Assembly: GCF_030817595.1 (NCBI RefSeq)
Contig: NZ_JAUSZN010000001.1
Location: 3,545,001-3,609,000, forward strand
Direction of reading: 5' to 3'
DNA: 64,000 nt
Source: Neobacillus niacini
GTDB taxonomy: Bacteria > Bacillota > Bacilli > Bacillales > Cytobacillaceae
Shown piece after piece: positions 24,386 through 32,802 of this stretch. Under the pieces are notes generated by a model. It was not told where the DNA came from. It made no database searches and saw nothing but the letters and a program-made list of their open reading frames with translations. Each line of letters starts with the position of its first letter. Positions within the stretch are counted from its first letter, which is position 1. Position numbers and translations under genes: made by a program.

Positions 24386-26260
24386 TCAAACGGTTGCCGG
24401 GATAATTCCCGTAATCTCGTAAACTTCTTTATTTTCATGGGTCACAATAACCAGATTGTCATTTCTTAAAACTAATCCAGGCTTCTGAGCCCAAAGCGTT
24501 TTCCCTCTTTCTGAATCATTATGTCCTGTGACAGCTGTTGCATATAGATGTGTGCCGGGACTAATTTCTCCGTGTAAAGTTGGAATAAACGATGTAGAAG
24601 AATGAAGAACATTTGTATTTGGGTCAGCCAGCACCAAGGAAGAAGACCGTTCACCAAATAAATTTATAATCCCGCTCACCCCCCATGGGCAAAGGGTAGC
24701 AATCCCATCCTCAGCAGCCAATTCCTGATGGAAATTGTCCAGACTGACTTCCTTTTCACGCGCAATCGCAAACCCGCCTTCGGCTGTTGTAAGCTTTCTA
24801 TCCGTTTGAACCTTATGAATTCTTACATGCCACCCCTCCAGTGGAATTAGCCAAGTCTCTACCTCGACATTACTCCATGGCTTCCAGCGTGAAAAAATGG
24901 CTGCATCCTCCATCCTTACTTCTTCACATTTTCTGCGGCCGCGATAATACATATTTTCCTCACTGAAGACGAGCATCGAGTCAAACGCCCCTTGGATTAA
25001 GTCAAAGTTGCTTTTCGGCACGCTGAATCCAAAGGCAGTGGAATAGGCAAACTTTGCATACTTTTCCGCTGTGTGGGCAGGCTCGAATAACGCATACTGT
25101 CCGGAGGTCAAAGCATACACATGGTCTCCATCCCTTGAAATGATCATGTTCGGGTGCAGCAAACCTTTCGTGTTTTCCAGTTCAGGCAGCGGTTCCTCTT
25201 CGGCTGCCCAGAACGGGTGATTTTCGTCCAAAGCAAGCAGCAGGAAGATTTTAAGCGCCCAATAGGGTGAACCGGGGGCATTATATTTTTCCGCCATAAT
25301 TAAATTTGGATAAGCATATCCGATGCTTAAAATACCATCAGAATGATAGATTGGCTTGCTTAGCCACCATCGTAAATGGCGCAGAATAATCCCTTTCATC
25401 ACACCCCATGAATAGACTTCCAGGTCGGCAAATGCACACGCACTCCAAAATGACCCTTGGGCAAATCGATAGGTTAGGCTTCTGCCAAAGGGGATCGATG
25501 AACCATCCTCGGAAAACCAATAAATAAAGTCCTTCGCGAAAACTTTTGCCCGGTCTTTAAATCGCTTGGAACGTTCCGGATCCTTATCCTTCATGACTTC
25601 TGCGTAAATAAGCCCATAAAAATAAAAGCCAAACGGAATATAGTAATCAACCTGCGGGGCATTGCCATCTGAAAACCAGCCAACTCCTAAGTAGAACTCT
25701 TCTAATCTCGTTAACGTTTTCTCTTGAAGTATTTGGTCATAGGGTAACCCCAATGTATCAAACGCGGTATTCACCATGACTCTAAAAAAAAGCCAATTAT
25801 TATCGACAGGCTGTTTTTCATTTATTTGATTTAACCACTGATACAAGTTTTGTTTTTCCTGATCTGTTAAAGGATGCCACAGTTTATCCGGAACGAGAAT
25901 CAGCCCCAGTGAGAGAGCAGCCATCTCTACCATCCGCTGATCAACATCAGTAATGGGTCCCCAATATTCTTCATGATCCGGATTGGAGCCGTTTCGGATG
26001 CCTTCGAGGTACACATCCTCTAATATTGGACATGTGCCGCCGCCCTTCCAAAAAGGTACCAGCCCCCATAACGGACGTGAAAATCCTTCCATTTGGATGA
26101 CTTGGTTTCTTGAGATGGCGCTCGTTCTGCCAACGTCTAATAAAGATTTTCCGTTTGAGTAGAAATCAACCAATGGCAGACAAAGTTGTTTTACTGCCTC
26201 CATAATATCTTCTCTCGTTTTAAGTGGATTTTTCATTATCGGAATTTGATTAAAATTCAT
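24386..26260 (-). CDS. DUF2264-family protein, probable intracellular glucuronidase-like enzyme
   Basis: Protein of 624 residues without signal peptide. Typical DUF2264 features: SRNQVIQMEGFSRPLWGLVP near residue 50, VDNNWLFFRVMVNTA, WFSDGNAPQVDYYIPFGFY and IPFGRSLTYRFAQGSFW. The first half is alpha-toroidal and the C-terminal part beta-rich. Some DUF2264 proteins have been assigned to glycoside hydrolase family GH154 with beta-glucuronidase activity, as far as I recall, which would suit a uronic-acid locus next to GH88. The ATG at 26260 follows AGGAGAAAAAT. It is the first gene after importer 2 and the hairpin at 26291-26320. Activity is inferred only from family and context. Confidence 0.75.
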   Translation of the reverse strand: MNFNQIPIMKNPLKTREDIMEAVKQLCLPLVDFYSNGKSLLDVGRTSAISRNQVIQMEGFSRPLWGLVPFWKGGGTCPILEDVYLEGIRNGSNPDHEEYWGPITDVDQRMVEMAALSLGLILVPDKLWHPLTDQEKQNLYQWLNQINEKQPVDNNWLFFRVMVNTAFDTLGLPYDQILQEKTLTRLEEFYLGVGWFSDGNAPQVDYYIPFGFYFYGLIYAEVMKDKDPERSKRFKDRAKVFAKDFIYWFSEDGSSIPFGRSLTYRFAQGSFWSACAFADLEVYSWGVMKGIILRHLRWWLSKPIYHSDGILSIGYAYPNLIMAEKYNAPGSPYWALKIFLLLALDENHPFWAAEEEPLPELENTKGLLHPNMIISRDGDHVYALTSGQYALFEPAHTAEKYAKFAYSTAFGFSVPKSNFDLIQGAFDSMLVFSEENMYYRGRRKCEEVRMEDAAIFSRWKPWSNVEVETWLIPLEGWHVRIHKVQTDRKLTTAEGGFAIAREKEVSLDNFHQELAAEDGIATLCPWGVSGIINLFGERSSSLVLADPNTNVLHSSTSFIPTLHGEISPGTHLYATAVTGHNDSERGKTLWAQKPGLVLRNDNLVIVTHENKEVYEITGIIPATV

Positions 26261-26290
26261 ATTTTTCTCCTATCCTCAGTATGAAATGAA

Positions 26291-26320
26291 GGTGTTAGTT
26301 CAGGGGGAAGAACTAACACC
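26291..26320 (-). terminator. Hairpin after importer 2 binding-protein gene
   Basis: GGTGTTAGTTC and GAACTAACACC form a perfect 11-base stem with an eight-base loop, between the binding-protein stop (26348) and the DUF2264 start (26260). No long U-tract follows (TTCATTTCATACT), so it may stabilise the importer mRNA and reduce, not stop, downstream transcription. Confidence 0.65.
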
Positions 26321-26347
26321 TCAGGGTCATAGATCTAAATGAAGAGC

Positions 26348-27883
26348 TTAGCTATCTTGATAACGCTTATAAGCATCTTTGTAAACTTTGATATACTCTT
26401 TAAAGCCCATTTCATCTATTCGCTTTTTGAATTGTTCAAGATTTACTGGCTCTGATCCCATAATCCATTTTTGCACGGTTTCATCTTTATATGTCGTAAT
26501 TTGCGTTCCAATATCTGTAAGAACCTTCTCTTCTTCCTCTGTAATTGTCAGGTTTGGAATTTGTTCTGCAAAATAATTCCCCTTTGTATATTCTTCGATC
26601 CCTTTCACCGCAATTGGATTCATCCAAAGCTTTTCATATTCAAAATCTTGATGGAAGGAGAACGGAACTTGAGCGCCGTAAGACCGTAAGTTTTCAACAA
26701 TATTCCCATCATTCGCCTTTAACGCCTTGTCAGTAAACACCGGTTTACCTTCCTTGATTTCATAGGTTTCGCCTTCAATCCCATAGTTCATCAATCTTCG
26801 GCCTTCTTCACTATAGAAAAAGTCGAGATACTTAATAATTTTTTCAGGATCTTCGGCCTGTGAACTAATTGCAACCCCCAGATTATTTCCATAATCAGAT
26901 CGTTTTGTCGGCTCAATTCGTTTACCTTCTGTATTTTCAGGCGGTGCCATCACCACAAAGTTGATGCCAGGAACAGAATCCTTTAATGCATCGTTATAAC
27001 CTGCCGTACTTCCGGGATAATATCGGGATGACCCGCCAAGGTTATTACCTAACAAATATTCCCTCGCCTTTTTTCTAGTAAAAATTTCCTGATCAATTAA
27101 CCCTTCTTTATACCATTTTGATAGGTTTTCCATTGCCGTTTGAAACTCCGCTTCATATGGTCCATATTTAATTTCGCCATTGTCAAGGTAAAGGCCATCG
27201 AAGGCTCCCCATAACGTACCCAGACCAAGGATATTATCCTCCGAAAAATAAGGGATTTCATCTTGTTTCCCATTCCCATTCGGATCCTGTTCTTTAAACG
27301 CTTTCAAAACGTTGTAAAACTCGTCTACCGTCTGTGGCATTTGAAGCTTGAGCTTATCGAGCCAATCCTGCCTCATAAAATACGTTTCCGCTACCAATCC
27401 ATCAGAAATATATGGTACCATATACAACTTTCCGTCTGGTCCCTGATTAGCCTTTAAGAATCCTTCTTTCTCTTTTACATATTTTTGGATATTTGGAGCA
27501 TGCTCTTTGATTAAATCATTCAGCGGCAGAAAAGCACCTTCTATACCATATTTATTTAAGTATTTCTTTTGACCGTGGACCAAATCCGGAATCTCACCGG
27601 ATGCGATCATCAAGTTAAATGCCTCCGCACTGTTTGTCGACGACTTTGGTGCTGTTCCTTTTAAGGTAATTCCCGTCTTTTTAGCTGCTTCTTTAAAGGT
27701 GGCCCATTCGTCATTGAAAATAAAATAACCATTGGAAGCATGCATAAAGACCTTCAGTTCTTCGACATTCCCATCCTTTTTCGAATCCTTCTCTTTGTTG
27801 CTGGTGGAAGCCGCATCACTGCACCCGCTTGCTAACATCATCATACTTGCAAGTAAAGGAACCATTAGTTTTCTTTTCTTCAT
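26348..27883 (-). CDS. Sugar ABC transporter substrate-binding lipoprotein (importer 2)
   Basis: Extracytoplasmic binding protein of 511 residues with lipobox LASGC. The FKEQDPNGNGKQDEIPYF segment is the calcium-site-like motif also found in the other three binding proteins here. The start at 27883 (MKKRKLM) is behind GGGAGGTAATAAA; an upstream GTG/ATG at 27904 lies inside that site. It is the last gene of the importer set, after both permeases, and is followed by a hairpin and then DUF2264, GH88, DUF624 and PL8, so its ligand is probably an unsaturated uronyl oligosaccharide made by PL8. That link is contextual. Confidence 0.88.
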   Translation of the reverse strand: MKKRKLMVPLLASMMMLASGCSDAASTSNKEKDSKKDGNVEELKVFMHASNGYFIFNDEWATFKEAAKKTGITLKGTAPKSSTNSAEAFNLMIASGEIPDLVHGQKKYLNKYGIEGAFLPLNDLIKEHAPNIQKYVKEKEGFLKANQGPDGKLYMVPYISDGLVAETYFMRQDWLDKLKLQMPQTVDEFYNVLKAFKEQDPNGNGKQDEIPYFSEDNILGLGTLWGAFDGLYLDNGEIKYGPYEAEFQTAMENLSKWYKEGLIDQEIFTRKKAREYLLGNNLGGSSRYYPGSTAGYNDALKDSVPGINFVVMAPPENTEGKRIEPTKRSDYGNNLGVAISSQAEDPEKIIKYLDFFYSEEGRRLMNYGIEGETYEIKEGKPVFTDKALKANDGNIVENLRSYGAQVPFSFHQDFEYEKLWMNPIAVKGIEEYTKGNYFAEQIPNLTITEEEEKVLTDIGTQITTYKDETVQKWIMGSEPVNLEQFKKRIDEMGFKEYIKVYKDAYKRYQDS

Positions 27884-27928
27884 TTTATTACCTCCCACTT
27901 TCATGTTTTTACCTGCTAAATCATAAAA

Positions 27929-28801
27929 TTATTCTTTTATTCCGCCAATCATTGTCCCTTTCACAAAATATTTCTGAAGGAAGGGATAAACCAACACAAT
28001 TGGCAAAATCGACACAATGATAGTGGCATAAATAAACGTTTCCTGCGACATCGCATTTGCTGCATTCATCGATCCTGTCAATTCCTCATTTAAACTCATT
28101 TCAACAATCATTTTTTTCAGCAGAACCTGAAGCGGAATTTTGCTTTCATCATTCAACAGGATCATCGCCCAAAAGTAACTATTCCATTTACCAACAGCAT
28201 AGATAAGTCCTACGGTCACTAAGGCGGGCTTGGATAGCGGTAAATAGATGTGCCTCAGGATTTGCAAATCATTGGCACCGTCCATTTTAGCCGATTCCTC
28301 TAATGAATCAGGAATGGATTGAAAAAAGGTTCTTAAGAGAATGACCAGAAAGGCCGAAACAGCAAATCCGACAATGATGCTTGTCCTTGTGTCCAGTAAC
28401 CCCAATTCCTTAAAATTCAAGTAAGTTGGAATAAGCCCCGCACCAAACCACAAGGTAAACGCGATAAAAAAGGCGACAAAGGTCCTGCCCACAAGCCTGC
28501 TTTTCGACAGGGGATAGGCTCCGCAAATGGTCAACAATATACTAAACGCAGTACCGACTACGGTATAGAAAACGGTATTGCCATAAGCCTGCCATAACCC
28601 ATCTTTCGCCAAAATAGATTTATAGGAATCAAGTGTGATGTCCTTTGGAAACAGTAACACTTCTCCCGTGATGACTGCACTGCCTGAACTAAATGAAGCG
28701 GAAAGGACGTATACAAAGGGATACAGGCAGACAGCTGAAAGCATAATTAAAATTACTGCAATAAAGCCCGAAGATAGTTTATCAGAAAAGGATTGCTTCA
28801 T
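27929..28801 (-). CDS. Carbohydrate ABC permease, LplC type (importer 2)
   Basis: Six-segment membrane protein of 290 residues, MalG-like, with EAA loop SLEESAKMDGANDLQILRHIYLP and C-terminus FVKGTMIGGIKE. Start at 28801 (MKQSFSDKL) follows GGTAGGTGATAAG and lies eight bases after the stop of the partner permease. The open frame extends to 28816, which would overlap the partner gene and is less likely. Functions with the LplB-type partner and the lipoprotein at 26348. Confidence 0.87.
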   Translation of the reverse strand: MKQSFSDKLSSGFIAVILIMLSAVCLYPFVYVLSASFSSGSAVITGEVLLFPKDITLDSYKSILAKDGLWQAYGNTVFYTVVGTAFSILLTICGAYPLSKSRLVGRTFVAFFIAFTLWFGAGLIPTYLNFKELGLLDTRTSIIVGFAVSAFLVILLRTFFQSIPDSLEESAKMDGANDLQILRHIYLPLSKPALVTVGLIYAVGKWNSYFWAMILLNDESKIPLQVLLKKMIVEMSLNEELTGSMNAANAMSQETFIYATIIVSILPIVLVYPFLQKYFVKGTMIGGIKE

Positions 28802-28809
28802 CTTATCAC

Positions 28810-29787
28810 CTACCATAATCCAATGTTAGTCATTTTTTTACTTAATTGGTTGGCTACAACTACTAATATCAAGCTTACCACCGAATTAAACAAACCGGCC
28901 GCTGCCCCTACCTCATAGTTTCCGCCTTGAAGACCTGCCCGGTAGACATACGTGTTAATCACATCGGCCGTTTCATAGGTAGCTGGCTGGTATAACAGGA
29001 TAATTGATTCATAGCCTACTTCTAGAAAGCTGCCTAGATTTAAGATTAGTAATATCATAATCGTTGGCAGCATGCCTGGAAGGGTGATGTGCCACACTTG
29101 CTTCCACCTGTTCGCCCCATCCATTTTTGCCGCCTCATAAAGGGCAGGATTGATGCCGGCAATGGCCGCTAAATAAATAATGGCACTATAGCCTACATCC
29201 TTCCATATCTGCATCGAACCAATATAGATGGTGCGAAAGAATTCCGGCATCGCGAGAAAGTTAATTTTCTCGCCGCCAAATTTTTCAATAAAAATATTAA
29301 CAATTCCATTCGTTGGCGCCAGAAAATTGGTAACAATCCCTGCGATGATGACAACCGAAATAAAGTGTGGAAGATAAGTAATCGTCTGCACTGTCTTTTT
29401 AAACATCATATTCTTTACTTCATTTAACAGTAATGCGAGAATAATGGGTGCCGGGAAAGCAAAAATTAATCCCCAAAAATTGATCATAAAAGTATTCACT
29501 AGGTTTCTGATAAAATACTCACTCTGGAAAAAACGTTCAAAGTTTTCAAAACCAACCCAGGGACTTCCTGAAATCCCCTTAAATAAGCTATAATCTTTAA
29601 ACGCAATTTGCAATCCGTACATCGGCTTGTAGGCGAAAATTAAATACCATAGAATAAATGGAATTAACATTAAATAGAGGTATTTATCGCGCCAGATAAT
29701 CGTTTTTGCTGCCTGCAGCTTCACTGCAAGGTGCGATCGTTTTGCTGGAACAATCGTTTCTTTTACTTCTGACAATGGACTATTCAA
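28810..29787 (-). CDS. Carbohydrate ABC permease, LplB type (importer 2)
   Basis: Membrane protein of 325 residues with cytoplasmic N-terminal arm, about six membrane spans, the LplB hallmark YKPMYGLQIAFKDY and EAA loop EAAKMDGANRWKQVWHITLP. The start appears to be TTG at 29787 with GGAAGGATGG upstream; an ATG in another frame nearby ends at once. First gene of the unit for uronide uptake and breakdown, preceded by a 276-base leader region after the AraC regulator gene, whose product likely activates it. Confidence 0.86.
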   Translation of the reverse strand: MNSPLSEVKETIVPAKRSHLAVKLQAAKTIIWRDKYLYLMLIPFILWYLIFAYKPMYGLQIAFKDYSLFKGISGSPWVGFENFERFFQSEYFIRNLVNTFMINFWGLIFAFPAPIILALLLNEVKNMMFKKTVQTITYLPHFISVVIIAGIVTNFLAPTNGIVNIFIEKFGGEKINFLAMPEFFRTIYIGSMQIWKDVGYSAIIYLAAIAGINPALYEAAKMDGANRWKQVWHITLPGMLPTIMILLILNLGSFLEVGYESIILLYQPATYETADVINTYVYRAGLQGGNYEVGAAAGLFNSVVSLILVVVANQLSKKMTNIGLW

Positions 29788-30063
29788 CTTTCAACCATCC
29801 TTCCTGCGTTTACTTCCAGTGAATGCGCTCTCTTTTATCCAAATGAAAATCCCCCTCCTTCTCTCTGTTAATTCTCATCATAAAAAACTAAGCGTCAGGT
29901 TTCTATCTTCATTTTTCAAGGTGTATACCCGAATATTCATCCAATTCAGAACAATCAAGTGCTGTTGCGGTTTTGTTACCTTCTATTTTGAAAGATTTGT
30001 AGATGCTCGTAATAATTGAATATACTTATTTCACCAATTTTTACTGTGTAAAGCAATATATCT
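29788..30063. other. Leader/promoter region of importer 2 operon
   Basis: No gene seen. On the minus strand a TATATT at 30019-30024 or so could serve as -10 box but without a good -35, as expected for an AraC-activated promoter. Two similar stretches, TATCTTCATTTTTCAA (from 29904) and TACCTTCTATTTTGAA (from 29977), match at 12 of 16 positions and are 73 bases apart; they are candidate activator half sites. I see no cre-like site here. Confidence 0.35.
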
Positions 30064-30105
30064 AAAAAAAAGGCATGATCCGGATGATTAGATCCGGTCC
30101 ATGCC
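30064..30105 (-). terminator. Strong intrinsic terminator of the AraC-type regulator gene
   Basis: Minus strand GGCATG-GA-CCGGAT, loop CTAATC, ATCCGG-AT-CATGCC, then TTTTTTTT. The stem has one internal mismatch pair. It begins seven bases after the regulator stop at 30112. Six A residues on the other flank make it potentially bidirectional. Confidence 0.9.
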
Positions 30106-30111
30106 AAAAAA

Positions 30112-32382
30112 TTAACTACTTTTTTCATATTGTCCCGGCGGTAGTCCTACATATCTCTTAAATGTACGGATGAATGTGTTTACATTGTTGAAGCCTACCA
30201 TTCCGGCCAGTTCCTTTATTTTTACCTCTCTGTTTTCTAAAATTTCTTGTGCTTTTAATATTCGGTATTTATTCAAGTAATCTTTATAATTTTCACCTGT
30301 ATGATTTTTAAAAATGGTACTGATATAGCTGGAAGACAACCCAAATTCATCGGCGAGATCATGGAGAGAAATATCTTTTTCATAGTTTTGCTGAATATAA
30401 TTCAAAAATTTCGTCGCTATCGACGTTTCTTCCTTACTCTCCGTCGTACTGATTTGAGTTAACAGCACAGAAAAGATCAAACGGATTCTCTCTTCTAATT
30501 GGTCTTTATCATGAATTTGCTGAAGCTCAAAATGAAAGGTGGAAATTTCATTACCGAAAATCTCTTTCGATGTTTTATTGGCCGCCTGCAATATTCGGTT
30601 TATCGTCCCTCTGATTGCAAACACAAATTGGGAAAGCGCATTCTTTGTCAGTTTCTTAGAATGTAAATTTTCTTCAAGAACACGATTCAGGATTATTTCC
30701 GCTTTTTCAATGTTTCCCTGAACACCTAGCTGAATTAAGCTCCGTTCGACTTCAAACGGAAAATAAAAGTTGTTCTGATCCAAATATTTAAAATCCTCGT
30801 ATGAGAGGACTGTGTTCCGCTCCAAGGCGAATTTACTCTCTAAAATTTTCAGCGCACTTTCAAATGAATGATAGATATTTTCCAATTTTGCAACAGGCTG
30901 GCCAACAGCTGTAATAATATTAAGCTCTAATTCTTTGTTCATCGTCGAGAATAATAGTTCCAGTTTTGAAACAATATTTTCCACATCTTCCTGATGAATG
31001 ATCAGCACGATTTTCTCATAGCCATATTCAAATAATTCACAGGCAAACATCGGCTCAATTTCTTTAATAAGAATGCCAAGGATCTGCTGCTTTACCGACA
31101 AGATCCCCTCTTTAGAAAGTCTTTCATGAAGTACGACATTGGAATCGACCTCAATCATGATGACCTTCAAATTCTCCTGTTTGACTTTTAGGTGAAAGCG
31201 GTTTAATTTCTCTGTAAGCTCTTTTGGATTCATGGGTCCTAAAACCAATTCATTGAGGAATTGCTGTTTGAGCGGCAGCTTATTAAGCTCGATGGTTTGC
31301 TTTAGATTTTCATTCATGGTGCTAATTTGATCGGTCGTACTTTTTATAAAGGAAAGTTCATCATTCCCTTCATATTTTTGGTATTGGGACAAATGATGTA
31401 TGATATGTTGGATCGGCCGATACGTTCGATTCACAAAATAAGTTGCTAATAGTATTCCTGCTGCTAACAACGAAAGTCCGATCATAAAGGCTTTTACATA
31501 CACCTCTTTCATCGCTGCAATCGAAGCTGGTTTTGGAGAAAAATAAACATAATTTAAATTACTGAGAATTTCAGATTGCGTAAGATGAATATCGTATCCA
31601 GCCTTTCCCGTCGTGATAGAGCCGTGTTCAAAACTAAGCTCATCCAATTTAGCTAATTCCTTAGGTTCAAGGATGTCCTCCACCTTGCCGGATTCTAAGT
31701 CGGTCTGCAAATATTTTATTTCATCCTTTGTTACCAGGCCAAAGCCTTCCTTGCCCTTTCCTTCCACAAAGGAAAAAAAGCTTTTTACATAAAAGGAAAT
31801 AAAGAACAATGTTTCTACGTTATTAAAACTTGTTTCCTTTTTAATTAGAGTCAAATAATCACTATTATTTTCGTTCGATAGGATCATGACTTGATGTTTG
31901 CCATATTGCGGAGTTGATTTATGTACATAATTCTCTAATCCTGCAATATTCTTCTTAGAAAATCCTAATTCCTTAAAGAACATTTCTCTGTTCATGGTTG
32001 AATCTTGTGTGACGACTACGTTATCTGCAAGATTCAGGATCCCACTTTTATATTCAAAATTAGCAAATGCAGAATTATTGATTTTCAACTGTTTCAACAC
32101 TTGCAGCATTCGGTAATAATAGTCTTCTTTTTGATTTGGACTAATGTAATCTTTAAATTCCTGGCTATTTTGCAATTGCATCAGAGCATTAAAAGCTACC
32201 TGGATTCTTGTATCAATACTTTTTTTTGCCTGCTCCAGCAAGATTTTCTGATGCTGGCTTCGCTCCTTTTGGTACACTTCACTGCTGTCCTTGTATAAAA
32301 GGAAGGTGGTAACGGAAGAAAATAAGATAATAAAAATACCGAAGTACATCAGCATCTGCCAAAATAATTTTCTTCTTTTCAT
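30112..32382 (-). CDS. Membrane-anchored AraC-family regulator (importer 2)
   Basis: Protein of 756 residues. A membrane segment (about 10-30, LMYFGIFIILFSSVTTFLL), an extracellular sensor region and a second segment near 295-320 (AFMIGLSLLAAGILLATYFV) precede a cytoplasmic part ending in an AraC helix-turn-helix: ISLHDLADEFGLSSSYISTI and KIKELAGMVGFNNVNTFIRTF. This one-component layout is found in YesS/YtdP-type activators next to LplABC importers. TTTAGGAGGTAAAA gives a very strong start. It sits directly upstream of importer 2 and divergently from the M60 peptidase genes, so both may be targets. Ligand sensed outside the cell is unknown. Confidence 0.88.
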   Translation of the reverse strand: MKRRKLFWQMLMYFGIFIILFSSVTTFLLYKDSSEVYQKERSQHQKILLEQAKKSIDTRIQVAFNALMQLQNSQEFKDYISPNQKEDYYYRMLQVLKQLKINNSAFANFEYKSGILNLADNVVVTQDSTMNREMFFKELGFSKKNIAGLENYVHKSTPQYGKHQVMILSNENNSDYLTLIKKETSFNNVETLFFISFYVKSFFSFVEGKGKEGFGLVTKDEIKYLQTDLESGKVEDILEPKELAKLDELSFEHGSITTGKAGYDIHLTQSEILSNLNYVYFSPKPASIAAMKEVYVKAFMIGLSLLAAGILLATYFVNRTYRPIQHIIHHLSQYQKYEGNDELSFIKSTTDQISTMNENLKQTIELNKLPLKQQFLNELVLGPMNPKELTEKLNRFHLKVKQENLKVIMIEVDSNVVLHERLSKEGILSVKQQILGILIKEIEPMFACELFEYGYEKIVLIIHQEDVENIVSKLELLFSTMNKELELNIITAVGQPVAKLENIYHSFESALKILESKFALERNTVLSYEDFKYLDQNNFYFPFEVERSLIQLGVQGNIEKAEIILNRVLEENLHSKKLTKNALSQFVFAIRGTINRILQAANKTSKEIFGNEISTFHFELQQIHDKDQLEERIRLIFSVLLTQISTTESKEETSIATKFLNYIQQNYEKDISLHDLADEFGLSSSYISTIFKNHTGENYKDYLNKYRILKAQEILENREVKIKELAGMVGFNNVNTFIRTFKRYVGLPPGQYEKSS

Positions 32383-32802
32383 TTTTACCTCCTAAATATT
32401 ATTAACGTAACGAACTGTCAGATTTCCCTTAAAGTGCCGCCTTTTCACGAAAATATGTAGAATACGTACTAAAGAGAAATAGGCGGAATTTACCATTTTG
32501 TATTTTTTGAAAATTTAGAATTGATTTCCGCAATTGATGATGTTAACTTAGTTTACAGTGAAAACACTTACAAAAAAAAGTAACAGAGGAGGGTTCATTG
32601 ATAAAATAGTAAGTTGCTTTTCATTAACGATTTGGGTGCTGAGTTGAAGTTACTGGTAATTATATCATAACATCCATAAGAAAAACTTACTAGAATACTA
32701 TTCTTCAGGTTACCCTATCATTCTTTCATCTTGAGTCAATTATGACGTCTTTACTGGTAGTAACATCATTACAACATTACAAATGTAAGAGGAGGGTATA
32801 AC
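32383..32802. other. Divergent promoter region, AraC regulator / M60 peptidase
   Basis: 420 bases without a gene. It contains the cre-like site at 32559-32572, the start-proximal inverted repeat TTACA-A-TGTAA near 32775-32786, and the two strong ribosome sites at its ends. The sequence is AT-rich and I could not fix a single convincing -35/-10 pair for either direction. As the only intergenic space serving the peptidases, it should hold their regulatory sites. Confidence 0.5.
32559..32572. promoter_or_regulatory. cre-like site upstream of the M60 peptidases
   Basis: TGAAAACACTTACA agrees with the cre consensus TGWAANCGNTNWCA at 13 of 14 positions, the exception being A for the central G. Its position between the divergent AraC and peptidase genes fits carbon catabolite control by CcpA. 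Confidence 0.5.
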
